A DNA stretch of 64,000 bases from NCBI GenBank assembly GCA_963836375.1, contig CAWIJK010000004.1:496001-560000 (forward strand). The letters run 5' to 3'. Source of the stretch: CAWIJK01 sp963836375. Lineage in GTDB: Bacteria; Actinomycetota; Acidimicrobiia; Acidimicrobiales; RAAP-2. Below are positions 9,501 to 17,564 of this stretch, in pieces (position 1 is the first letter of the stretch; every line of letters begins with the position of its first letter). Below the pieces are notes generated by a model. The model made no database searches. It had not been told where the DNA came from and worked only from the letters and a program-made list of their open reading frames with translations. The position numbers were made by a program, and so were the translations under genes.

Positions 9501-12500
9501 TCGAGCATGGCCCGGGCGGTCGACTCGTCGAACAGGTCGGTGCTGTACTCCCAGAGCACGCTCAACGAGTCGTTCCCCGAGCGCCGGTTGATCACCACGG
9601 CGTTGAGGTCCGCCTTGGCCGAACCGTTCCCGGCGGTGTCGTCGGGGACGATCGACAGGCCGTCGATCTCGAGGTCGACTGGGAGCGGGTCCTGGAAGGA
9701 GAACAGCACCTGGTACAGCGGGGCCACGCCCGGTTGACGACGGGGACCGACGGCCCGGAGCACCTCTTCGAAGGGCAGGTCCTGGTTCGCCAGGGCGTCG
9801 AGGACGGTGGTCCGGACCTGTTCGAGGAGCTCGGCGACCGTCGGGTCGGCCCCGAGGTCCACCCGCAGGGCCACGGTGTTCAAGAGCATGCCGATCAGAC
9901 CCTCGAAGGGGCGGAAGCGCCGGTTGGCCACCCCGGTGCCGACGATGAACTCGTCGTGCCCCGACAGGCGGGCCAGCAGCGCCACGAACCCGCTCAGCAT
10001 CGTCATGAACACGGTCACCCCGTGCTCGTCGCTGAGGGACCGCAGGCGGCGGGCCAGCGGTTCGCCGACGTCGACGAGGATCTGGTCCCCGCGGTAGCTC
10101 TGGCGCAACGGGCGGGGCCGGTCAGAGGGGAGGGCGAGCGGCGGGGGCGGGTCGGCCAGGCGCTCGGTCCAGTAGGCGAGCTGGCGCCGCCCGAGCGGGC
10201 TGTCGGGGATCTCGGCCTGCCAGCGGGCGAAGTCGGCGAACTGCACCGCCAGGGGCCCACCGGACCCGGCCACCCCGCCGGACGCCTGGCGGTAGTTCGC
10301 CGCCAGCTCGCCCAAGAACACGCTCCAGGACCAGCCGTCGTGGACGACATGGTGCTCGGAGTGCACCAGGACGTGGTGGTCGTCGGCCAGCCTGACCAGT
10401 CTCCAGCGGATCAGCGGTACCGAGTCGACGGCGATGCGCTCGGCGAAGAGCGCGTCGGCCAGCTGGCCGAACGCTTCGTCGGGGTCCTCGGCCCGGGAGA
10501 GGTCGACCACCGGCAACGACGCCCGCACCGCGGGCACCACCACCTGGTGCCAGTTCCCCGAGTGGCGGACGAAACGGGTGTGGAGGAGCTCGTGGCGTTC
10601 GAGGATGCGGCCGAGCGCGTCCTCGAGGGTCGCCACGTCGAGGCGACCGTGGAAGTGGACGAGCGCCCCGAACTGGTAGGGGACCGACTCCTCGGCCATC
10701 TCGGAGATGAGGATCGCCTGGGCCTGGGTCATCGTCACCGGCACGTCGCCTGCGGCGGGCCGCGGGGAAACCGGCACCGGCGGGAGTTCGGGGGCGTCGG
10801 AGCCCGCCGCGCCCCCCGAGCGCTCGATCCGGCGACACAGGCCGGCCACCGTCGACTCGTCGAAGACGGCCCGCAGCGCAAGGTCCACCCCGAGCCGCTC
10901 GCGCAGGGCGACGACCACCCGGACGGCCAGGAGCGAGTCCCCGCCGAGCTCGAGAAAGCCCTCGTCGGCCCCGACCCGGTCGAGCCCGAGCACCTCGGCC
11001 CAGACTCCGGCGACCTCGGCCTCGATCCCCGGGTCCGGGGCCCGTCGGGGTCCGTTCCCCTCCACGTCGGCGGGCCGGGGCAGCGCGGCGCGGTCGATCT
11101 TGCCCCGGTCGGTGCGGGGGAGCTCGGTCAGGGCCACGAAGGCCGACGGCACCATCTGGGCCGGCAGCCGGTCGGCCACGAACTCCCGCAGGGCCTCGGT
11201 GCCGCCCCGTTGACCCTCGTCGAGCACGACATAGGCCACCAGCCGGCGGTGGCCCACCAGGTCCTCGCGGGCGGTGACCACCGCTTCTTTGACCCCGCCG
11301 GCCGACCGGATGCAGGCCTCCACCTCCGCCGGCTCGACCCGAAAGCCACGGATCTTGGCCTGCGCGTCGTCGCGGCCCAAGAAGGCCATCTCGCCGTCGG
11401 GGCGCAGCCGCACCCGGTCCCCCGTCCGGTACATCCGCCCACCGGGGGACGGGCCGAAGGGGTCATCCAAGAACCGCTCGGCGGTGTCCGACGCCCGGTT
11501 GAGGTAGCCGCGACCGACGCCGCCGCCGCCGATGTAGAGCTCCCCGGGCTCCCCGGGGCTCACCGGGTCCCCCCGGTCGTCGAGGATGTACAGACTGGTG
11601 TTCCCGAGGGCCCGGCCCACCGGGACCGGCTCGTGATCGGGCAACCGGGGCACCTGGTAGGACGAACCGCACACCGTGACCTCGGTCGGGCCGAACAGGT
11701 TGACCAGGCGGCGGCCGGGATGGGCCTCGACGAAACGCTGGGCGTGGGACGGGGAGAGGACGTCGCCGCCGACCAGGAGGAGACGCAGGCGCCCGAGCTC
11801 GTCGAGGTGGGTCTCGGCCATCTGGCGGAAGAGCCCGGGCGAGAGCAGGGCGACGCCGACCCGCTCGTCGACAATGAGGGCGGCCACCTGGTCGGGGTCG
11901 GGGTCCCCGGGGGGCACCACCACCAGCCGGGCCCCCGAGGCCAACGCGCCCCAGATCTCCCAGGTCTGGGCGTCGAAGTCGAGCCGACTGACCTGCAGCA
12001 TGCCCTCGCCGGGCCCGGGCATCAGGTCGGCGGCGCCCTCGACGCGCGCCAGCACCTGGCGGTGCTCGATCATGACCCCCTTCGGCCGGCCCGACGACCC
12101 CGACGTGTACACCACGTAGGCCAGGTCGCCGGGCCCCGGGCCGGGCCCGGGGTGCGGACCGTCGTGACCGGTTGCCCGAGGGCCGCCGAGCCCGGCGCCC
12201 AGCGGGACCGCCGGGAGGCCGTGGGCGTCGAGGCGGCCGAGGCCCTCGGGGCCGACGAGCACGCAACGGGCCGCGGTGTCCTCGAGGATGAACCCTGTGT
12301 GGGCCGGCGGGTCCGAAGGGTCGACCGGGACGTAGGCCGCGCCGGCCTTCAGCACACCAACAAAGCCGACCAGGCCCTCGATCGACCGGCGGGCGGCCAC
12401 GGCGACCCTCTCCCCGGCCACGACATCCATGCCGACGATGACCCGGGCCAACCGGTCGCTGGCCGCGTCGAGCTCGCCGTAGGTGAGCGACCGCTGACCC

Positions 12501-12652
12501 GACGTGACGGCCACGGCCTTGGGTGCGCGCGCCACCGAGCGGGCGAAGAGCGACGTGAGGGTGCCGGCCCGGCTCAGCCGGTCAGCCGACAAAGGCCGGT
12601 CAACTCTCGACACCAGGCCGGAACCTCGAGATCGGGACGCCCACGGGGTCAT
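6509..12652 (-). CDS. Dimodular non-ribosomal peptide synthetase, A-PCP-C-A-PCP-TE with Cys thioesterase
   Basis: 2047 residues. Approximate domains: A1 30-530 (SGSSGRPKG, GRDDAQAKIRGFRVEP), PCP1 with LGGDS (Ser573), C 610-1080 (HHVVHDG), A2 1100-1580 (SGTSGTPKA), PCP2 with LGGHS (Ser1641), TE 1690-2040. It starts with an adenylation domain, so it is a self-loading initiation module. There is no epimerisation or methylation domain. Aligned by eye to GrsA, the A2 pocket reads D-A-F-W-L-G-G-T-F-K, near the classic Val code. The A1 pocket reads D-A-W-L-L-G-L-V-C-K, whose L-G-L-x-C-K end resembles hydroxyphenylglycine pockets. The TE elbow is GGRCVG: Cys1771 replaces the usual Ser, with a late His in DGSHESM. 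It heads an operon with PPTase and the HPPD/HmaS-like gene. The predicted product is a dipeptide, or an oligomer if the TE iterates. Confidence 0.95.
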   Translation of the reverse strand: MTPWASRSRGSGLVSRVDRPLSADRLSRAGTLTSLFARSVARAPKAVAVTSGQRSLTYGELDAASDRLARVIVGMDVVAGERVAVAARRSIEGLVGFVGVLKAGAAYVPVDPSDPPAHTGFILEDTAARCVLVGPEGLGRLDAHGLPAVPLGAGLGGPRATGHDGPHPGPGPGPGDLAYVVYTSGSSGRPKGVMIEHRQVLARVEGAADLMPGPGEGMLQVSRLDFDAQTWEIWGALASGARLVVVPPGDPDPDQVAALIVDERVGVALLSPGLFRQMAETHLDELGRLRLLLVGGDVLSPSHAQRFVEAHPGRRLVNLFGPTEVTVCGSSYQVPRLPDHEPVPVGRALGNTSLYILDDRGDPVSPGEPGELYIGGGGVGRGYLNRASDTAERFLDDPFGPSPGGRMYRTGDRVRLRPDGEMAFLGRDDAQAKIRGFRVEPAEVEACIRSAGGVKEAVVTAREDLVGHRRLVAYVVLDEGQRGGTEALREFVADRLPAQMVPSAFVALTELPRTDRGKIDRAALPRPADVEGNGPRRAPDPGIEAEVAGVWAEVLGLDRVGADEGFLELGGDSLLAVRVVVALRERLGVDLALRAVFDESTVAGLCRRIERSGGAAGSDAPELPPVPVSPRPAAGDVPVTMTQAQAILISEMAEESVPYQFGALVHFHGRLDVATLEDALGRILERHELLHTRFVRHSGNWHQVVVPAVRASLPVVDLSRAEDPDEAFGQLADALFAERIAVDSVPLIRWRLVRLADDHHVLVHSEHHVVHDGWSWSVFLGELAANYRQASGGVAGSGGPLAVQFADFARWQAEIPDSPLGRRQLAYWTERLADPPPPLALPSDRPRPLRQSYRGDQILVDVGEPLARRLRSLSDEHGVTVFMTMLSGFVALLARLSGHDEFIVGTGVANRRFRPFEGLIGMLLNTVALRVDLGADPTVAELLEQVRTTVLDALANQDLPFEEVLRAVGPRRQPGVAPLYQVLFSFQDPLPVDLEIDGLSIVPDDTAGNGSAKADLNAVVINRRSGNDSLSVLWEYSTDLFDESTARAMLDAYLEVLGAMVADPATPVSALPVVPAAGRAALAELAGSEVPYERDSSVAEVFEARVDEAPDDPALVWTGGQLTYGELDRRANRLAHRLGRLGAGPGTRVALVVDRSAEAVVALLGVLKAGGAYVALDPALPALGLEQRLVDAQPAAVCTLSPLGEVPGTAALPVVRLDDPSLDDEPDWRPRAGTGADAAAYLAYTSGTSGTPKAVTVAQRGLVRLARSADYVTVERADTLLQLAPLSFDASTFEIWGALLNGARLAVAPPGALGPHEIEALFERFGVTTAWMTAGLFHRVVDTAPGAVGRLRQLLAGGDVLSPDHVARALRLLPAGGVLVNGYGPTEGTTFTCCHAMVAGSPVDGAVPIGRPVPNTYVYVVDGHGALVPPGFAGELVIGGDGVALGYHARPELTAERFVPDRFGPDPTRTLYRSGDRVRWRPDGTLEWLGRLDRQVKIRGFRVEPEAVERALLGHRSVGQAVVVVRADREGDRRLVAYVTPADGRVHPGELRSYLEERLAPYEVPSALVELASLPLTANGKVDLDALDAPDAETAPPRSRARAAPTAGDPLERQVLGIWERCLGVAPISVDDDFFDLGGHSLLAIELFTLIEDETGVRLPLATIFEAPTVRQMTAMVRSDDRSSSWRSVAPVTAAGSRPPLFFVTAGDGNSVGFGPLSRRLGPDQPFYALQPPGLDGRRVLKVGVEAMARDYLDEVRSIQRHGPYIVGGRCVGTLVAYEMTRLLEAAGEPVALLIALDSVGPLWRTRAMADGVPFDQVMNLARCYEPGAGAARGEIFTSTEAAARFEAWLRQPVDVDGDQVVTRYVHTAYRARPDLRAAYPLSAGGHAGLLHWAWVGGRTEMDMNPRFLPEPTEAARRARPSADPRRRSLGYRARSRATDWADVATRGRAPTLAARRPDRLLELAARMVLEYRTGPISAPVVLARSEEYRDDAQLLRWHGIQTGGIEEHYVDGSHESMIREPDVASLARCIEACVDRCGADGHAGGS

Positions 12653-12719
12653 CGTAGGACCTGGGCTCGGGGCCCAACCACCTCGGAAACCCGCATGCCG
12701 GCCGGTCCCGGCCGGGCCG

Positions 12720-13613
12720 TCAGGGCCCGACGGACGCCTCGTGGATGGCCGCCACCTGGCGGATCCGCTGGCGCAGCTGCGCGAGCAGGCTCACCGCGAC
12801 GGGGCCGAGCCGTGTCCCGCCTCCGCCGGTGACCGAGGGTCGCTCGAAGCCGAACCGGGCGATATCCTCGGCGTAGAGGTCGGCGACCACCGAGACGGCG
12901 TGCTCGTCGTAATTGTCCCTCCACGGCATCCCGAGGCCCCCGTTGACCCGGGGCACCACCAGGGAGCGCCCGAGGTGCGAACCGAGCCGGTTGACGAACC
13001 CGTCCAACCCCTCGAGCCGGACGACGTCGGTGAAGGGCACCGCGCCCTCGTGCACCACCCGGTGCTGGGGGCGGAAGTGCATGTCCTCGAAGTAGAGGTC
13101 CCGCCGGGCGGCCAGGTCCTCGACGAACTCGCAGAAGCTGGCCCGGACGTCGAGATCGCCGTCACTGAAGCGGTCCCCCGAACCCAGGGCCCTGAACTGC
13201 TCGAACATCCCGGCGTCGCCGACGAACACCTTGCTCTCCCAGGCCGAGAACACCCGGGAGAACGGGTCCCGGACCACGCAGAACCTCACCCACCCCGCTC
13301 CGGTCACCGCGTCGGCCAGCTCGGCCGGGTCGAGGTCGGCCAGGGACCTGGCCGGGTAGGCGCCCCGGTCGTGCACGACGGCCTCGGGGAACGGGCGGGG
13401 CCACCGGCCACGCGTCAGGTCCTCGAGACTCGCCCCGCACAGCTCGAGGCACAGGGCCACCTTCATCGACGTGCAGGCGACCTTGGGGGTCTCGAGGTAG
13501 ACGAGCCGGTGCTCGGGGAACACGAACGAGTGGCTCTCGAGCTCAGAACGCGACCGCGGGTCAGAGAGGAGCGAGCGAACCGCGTCCAGGGAGCCGACGG
13601 TCCGAGAGGTCAC
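12720..13613 (-). CDS. PAPS-dependent sulfotransferase (Sulfotransfer_2 type)
   Basis: 297 residues from a GTG at 13613. The 5'-phosphosulfate loop is ETPKVACTSMK, and the 3'-phosphate loop is WVRFCVVRDPFSRVFSAW, as in carbohydrate (chondroitin/HNK-1-like) sulfotransferases. It would move sulfate from PAPS to a hydroxyl or amine. It lies 67 bp upstream of the NRPS on the same strand, so it may share its transcript. The acceptor could be the NRPS product, a glycan or a lipid; sequence does not decide. Confidence 0.85.
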   Translation of the reverse strand: MTSRTVGSLDAVRSLLSDPRSRSELESHSFVFPEHRLVYLETPKVACTSMKVALCLELCGASLEDLTRGRWPRPFPEAVVHDRGAYPARSLADLDPAELADAVTGAGWVRFCVVRDPFSRVFSAWESKVFVGDAGMFEQFRALGSGDRFSDGDLDVRASFCEFVEDLAARRDLYFEDMHFRPQHRVVHEGAVPFTDVVRLEGLDGFVNRLGSHLGRSLVVPRVNGGLGMPWRDNYDEHAVSVVADLYAEDIARFGFERPSVTGGGGTRLGPVAVSLLAQLRQRIRQVAAIHEASVGP

Positions 13614-13835
13614 CGTCCAAAGCGTAGCCAGCGTTCACCGGACGGCGTCAGGGCGGACCTCGGTTCGCTCAGACGACGAGCCGTCGGCGACCACGCGGGT
13701 GCGCGGCCCGGTCAGTCACCGACGCCAGGGGATGGCGCGCTGTCGAAAGGGCGGTCTCTCTCCTGTGCTGCGCTACCCGATGACCCCATCGAGCGGGCCG
13801 GCATCGCCGGCTGGTGCGCCGTCCGGTCGCGGACG

Positions 13836-14462
13836 TCACAGGCGTGAAGCCAGCAAGTCGGCCCCTTGCCCACTGAGGTGGCCCAGCATCGCCGGGCGTC
13901 CGGTCAGGACCGAGCAGATCGCCACTGCCGGCCCCCGCACGACAGCGGGACCGGCGCCGCAACGCAGGTCGATGTCGGTGGCCTCGAACGCCAGCCCGAC
14001 CACCCGGCCCCTCGGGACGAAGCCCTTCGCCCGCCCACGGGCCAGCCACTGGAGCGACGTGGCCAGGGCGCTCGGATCCACCGTCACCGCCTTCCCCAGG
14101 GGCTGGAGCATGTCGGCACCGTGGACGATGACGTCGCTGAGGGGCGCCTCGGGGCCGGCCCCCGGCGGGGTGAACCGGCTGTCGGCATGCGAACGGAGTC
14201 CGGCGACGCAGGCGGCCGGGTCGAGTTTGACGGCCAGTTCCCTGGCCACCCGGTCGAAGCCCTTCCCGAGGCCGCCCGAGCGCAGCACCTGGAAGAGGAC
14301 CTCGGGCACTGACACCGACCAGGGTGCGTTCAGGTGGGCGGCCACGACGTGGACGGACCACCCCGCACAGAGCGACGGCTTGTCCCAGTCGGCCGGTTCG
14401 AGGTCGCCCAGGCGCTCGGCCAGCCGTCGCCGTTCAGCGGCGATCAGAGCGAAGGTCTCCAC
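13836..14462 (-). CDS. Maleylpyruvate isomerase family (DinB-like, mycothiol-dependent type) protein
   Basis: 208 residues from the GTG at 14462 (VETFALIAAERRRLAERL). The conserved pattern LEPADWDKPSLCAGWSVHVVAAHLN is the N-terminal metal/mycothiol-binding four-helix bundle of the MDMPI_N/DinB family, and LSDVIVHGADMLQPLG is the second conserved stretch. Family members are mycothiol-dependent transferases or isomerases typical of Actinobacteria. The ribosome-binding site is weak and an upstream extension to 14780 is open but is antisense to the next gene and unlike the family. The substrate is unknown. Confidence 0.78.
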   Translation of the reverse strand: METFALIAAERRRLAERLGDLEPADWDKPSLCAGWSVHVVAAHLNAPWSVSVPEVLFQVLRSGGLGKGFDRVARELAVKLDPAACVAGLRSHADSRFTPPGAGPEAPLSDVIVHGADMLQPLGKAVTVDPSALATSLQWLARGRAKGFVPRGRVVGLAFEATDIDLRCGAGPAVVRGPAVAICSVLTGRPAMLGHLSGQGADLLASRL

Positions 14463-14622
14463 CCAGAGGTTGTAGCAGAGGATCCACAGGCCGGCTTCGT
14501 GAGCGGTCGGGAGCGTTGGCCACCGGCGGTCTGGGGGCCGACGCCGGTAACATGGCGGACCGCGCCGTCGACCCGGGTCACCGCCGCGTTCTTCAACCGA
14601 GATCTTGAAGCGAGTGACATCC

Positions 14623-15273
14623 ATGACCGAACCCACGCCCCCCTCCCCCGGTGGGCTTGACTCCACGAAGAGCACGAGCTGGTGGTCGGACAATCCGAGC
14701 GCGCTGCCGATCATCGGGATCGTGCTCCTCGTGGCCCTCGGCATCTCGGTGGCGCTGCTCTCCTCGTCCGGCAACAGCACCTACACCGGAGGCACCGGCT
14801 CGAACCCGGCGGGGGTGGGGGTGACCTCGGGCTCGGGAACTTCCTCTTCGGGGTCCACTGGTTCGAGCGGTGCTGGGAGCGGCGGGGCGGGTTCGAGCGG
14901 TGGCGGGAACAGCGGGACGGGTTCGAGCGGCGAAGGCGCGGCGGGTGGCGCCGGGGCGGGCGCCGGGAGTACGGGCGTCGGCACGAGTGGCAACACCGGG
15001 GCCGCGGCGAGGGCGTCGGCCGGGGCCGGCGGGTCCGCCGGTGTCGGTGGCGGCGCCGGCGGCGCCGCCGGGTCCTCGGGGGCAGGCGCCGGCGCGGGGG
15101 CGTCGGCGGGCGCGGGGGCGTCGGCGGGCGCGGGTGCGGGGGCGGGCGCCGGCGCGGGAGCGGCTGGGGGTGCGGGTGCGGGCGTTGGTTCGACGGGCGC
15201 CGGCGCCGGCGCGGGTGCGGGTGCGGGGGCGGGCGGCGCCGGCGGCGCCGGGACGGCGACCGGAGGCACCTAG
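14623..15273 (+). CDS. Membrane-anchored Ala/Gly-rich low-complexity protein
   Basis: 216 residues from the ATG at 14623. An N-terminal cytoplasmic stretch (~30 residues, Pro/Ser-rich) is followed by one hydrophobic segment (LPIIGIVLLVALGISVALL). The remaining ~150 residues are almost only Gly, Ala, Ser and Thr in GAGAGAG/GSSGAG runs, like the tails of PE_PGRS-type surface proteins. The transmembrane helix in the right place argues that this strand is the coding one. The opposite strand is also open as a Pro/Ala-repeat frame, a by-product of composition. Its stop overlaps by 4 bp the stop of the convergent membrane protein. Function unknown, perhaps a wall-spanning linker. Confidence 0.65.
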   Translation: MTEPTPPSPGGLDSTKSTSWWSDNPSALPIIGIVLLVALGISVALLSSSGNSTYTGGTGSNPAGVGVTSGSGTSSSGSTGSSGAGSGGAGSSGGGNSGTGSSGEGAAGGAGAGAGSTGVGTSGNTGAAARASAGAGGSAGVGGGAGGAAGSSGAGAGAGASAGAGASAGAGAGAGAGAGAAGGAGAGVGSTGAGAGAGAGAGAGGAGGAGTATGGT

Positions 15274-17489
15274 GAGGACGGCCGGGAGCGCCGTCTGGTC
15301 CTCAGCCACCGCTCGAGCACGAAGCCGCCCACCAGCACCGCTGCGCACACGATGAACAGCGGGGTGTAGGACCCGAACCCGACGTAGGAAAAGTCGACCC
15401 GGTGCGTGCCCGGGCCGACCTGGACGGCCACGAGCGCCGGGGCGACCATCACCGTCGGCGCCGGCCTCCCGTCGACCTCCGCCCGCCAGCCGGGATCGAA
15501 CGACGCCGACAGCACGACCAGCGACCGACGGTCCGCCCGCACCACCGCCGTGGCGCTCCCCTGGGCGAGCGCCACGTCCTCGCCGAGCACCGAGCCCCCC
15601 GGGCCGGGACGGGACGCCGACGTGGGAAGGCGGACCGCCGGGCGGGAACCAGCGAAGTCGACGACGAGGGCCTCGCCCCGGCCCGGGAGGGACGATCGGA
15701 GGTAGGGGACGGATCTGACACCCACGTCCGCCCGGTCCGCCGTCACGGTGCCCACCGCCTGGGCGAGGTGGAAGTAGCCGACCCCCGGCAGCTCCCACAG
15801 TGCGTAGGGCCTGCGCACCATGACCAGCCGGGCCGGCACCGGCGGACGGCGACCGGCCGGCACGATGAGGTAGCGCACCCCGAAGAGCGTGTAGTCCCCG
15901 GCATTCGCCTCGTCGAAGAAGTACTCCGGATCCGTCATGAGCGACGCCGTGCGCAGGGTGTAGCCGACCTCGTCGACGTCCTGGCTCTCGAGGTACTTGA
16001 ACACCGGCACCGCGCCGACCGTGAACGTCGAGCCCCAGTTGTTGGGGAGCCCGGCGTAGACGCGACCGCCGCCGGACCGGCGGATCCGTTCCACGAGCGG
16101 AGCGATCCGGGCACCCTCTTCGAGATCGGCGGCACGTTGGGCGGCGACCGCCCGGGCGTTGTCCGCGTCCCGCGAGGCCACCTGGCTCCAGGCGGGCGAC
16201 AGCGCCACCACCACCACGATGAGGACCGCCGCCCCCACAGCCGAGCGCCGTACCCAGGGCCCAGAAGCCACCGAGGTCGGTTCGCGACGGTGCCTCCGCA
16301 CCTCCCTCACGACCAGGGCACAGATGGCCGTCGCCCCGATGCCGACCGCCAGCAGGGCCGAGAGCTGGATGCCCATCATGAAGCGCCGCATGAAGATGTC
16401 GGTGCTCCCCGGGATGACGTCGACCAACGGCCCCAAGGTCGTGCGCCCGAACGACAGGATCAGGCTCATCGCCAGCAGCGCCAGGACGGCGCGGCTGCGC
16501 TCGTCCCTCGGGGACCGGACGCAGCAGACGACGAGCCCGACGCCGGCCAGCAGGGTCAGGACCGGCAGGCGTCCGGCATCGAGCAGCTGGCCGGTGACCA
16601 GCCATTCGATGACCTGTTTGGCCCCGTAGCCGTTCTCGAGCGGCGTGCCGCGGAGGATCTCGTTCACCGAGGCCCACCGGGCGTCGACCACGAGGGGCAC
16701 CGTCACCCAGGCGGTGGCCACGAGCGCGCCGCCGGCCACGATCGCCGCCCGCCCGATCCTGGACCGCAGACGGGACCACTCGAGGAACGGGAAGATGGCG
16801 AGCGGGGCCAGCGCCAGGTACCCGGTCTCGAAATGGAACATCACCGTGAGCGAGACGAAGAGGATGGCCAGGGAGTACCGGCGTCCCTCGGCGATGGCCT
16901 GCCAGCCGAAGCCCCAGGCCAGGGGCAGGGTCAGCATCGCCCAGAGCTGCGCCCAGACGCCGTAACCGGTCCAGATGTACGCCGTGGTCTCAAAACCGAT
17001 GCCGGTGTGGCTCATGAGCAGCGGCGAGACCAGCGCGGCCGTCGCCGCGGTCCACCGGCCCAACCTGAACGCCCGGGCCCCCACGTAGACGCTCACCGGC
17101 CACAGCGACAGACAGAGGAACAGGCTCCAGGTGAAGGCCCGGTCGGGGCCGAGCAGCACCCCGGCGAGACCGGTGACGGTGGCGCCAAGGCTCTGGTAGT
17201 GGAGGAACTGCGGCGAGCCGAGGCCGAGATAGGGGAACCAGCCGGTCTGGGGGAGGTGCCCGGCCCGGATCCGGTCCGTGGCGAAACGCACCATCTGCTC
17301 ATGGACCGAGCTGTCGTTCAGGTAGGCGACCGGGGCCGCCTCGGCGCGGAGGGACCAGTAGTTGAAGACCACGGCGGCGCCCACCATCAGCCACGGGACC
17401 GGCGAGGGGCGCCGCCCACCCGGCGGGCGGCGCCGATCCGAGAGCTCCCGGTCGGGCCGCTCGCTCGGCACGAGCAGGCGGGTGCTCAT
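15270..17489 (-). CDS. Large polytopic membrane protein (PTPS_related/YfhO-like architecture)
   Basis: 739 residues. There is a short basic N-terminus, about 10-12 hydrophobic helices over residues 30-410, then a ~300-residue extracytoplasmic domain ending in one more helix and a basic tail. The loop HLPQTGWFPYLGLGSPQFLHY after helix 1 and the late FDPGWRAEVDG...VQVGPGTHRVDFSY segment are typical of the large actinobacterial membrane proteins annotated as 6-pyruvoyl-tetrahydropterin-synthase-related or YfhO-like. These resemble GT-C glycosyltransferases and are suspected to act on lipid-linked sugars. No catalytic activity is proven. It may serve cell-envelope glycan assembly. Confidence 0.78.
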   Translation of the reverse strand: MSTRLLVPSERPDRELSDRRRPPGGRRPSPVPWLMVGAAVVFNYWSLRAEAAPVAYLNDSSVHEQMVRFATDRIRAGHLPQTGWFPYLGLGSPQFLHYQSLGATVTGLAGVLLGPDRAFTWSLFLCLSLWPVSVYVGARAFRLGRWTAATAALVSPLLMSHTGIGFETTAYIWTGYGVWAQLWAMLTLPLAWGFGWQAIAEGRRYSLAILFVSLTVMFHFETGYLALAPLAIFPFLEWSRLRSRIGRAAIVAGGALVATAWVTVPLVVDARWASVNEILRGTPLENGYGAKQVIEWLVTGQLLDAGRLPVLTLLAGVGLVVCCVRSPRDERSRAVLALLAMSLILSFGRTTLGPLVDVIPGSTDIFMRRFMMGIQLSALLAVGIGATAICALVVREVRRHRREPTSVASGPWVRRSAVGAAVLIVVVVALSPAWSQVASRDADNARAVAAQRAADLEEGARIAPLVERIRRSGGGRVYAGLPNNWGSTFTVGAVPVFKYLESQDVDEVGYTLRTASLMTDPEYFFDEANAGDYTLFGVRYLIVPAGRRPPVPARLVMVRRPYALWELPGVGYFHLAQAVGTVTADRADVGVRSVPYLRSSLPGRGEALVVDFAGSRPAVRLPTSASRPGPGGSVLGEDVALAQGSATAVVRADRRSLVVLSASFDPGWRAEVDGRPAPTVMVAPALVAVQVGPGTHRVDFSYVGFGSYTPLFIVCAAVLVGGFVLERWLRTRRRSRPSS

Positions 17490-17564
17490 CGGCCGGTGCC
17501 GTGCGGGGAACGTGCACGCCCACCGCGGCCGGTGGGCCTCCCGTCACCGGGAACGGCGGCGGGG

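Noticed and set aside
6431..12832. 2133-codon open frame on the plus strand opposite the NRPS
   Set aside because: Its product is low-complexity Gly/Arg/His/Val text with no domain. It mirrors the third-position GC bias of the NRPS, which has full domain homology.
14781..15269. Minus-strand Pro/Ala-repeat frame
   Set aside because: It is the complement of the Ala/Gly-rich protein. The plus strand has a transmembrane segment and an upstream start, so it is preferred.
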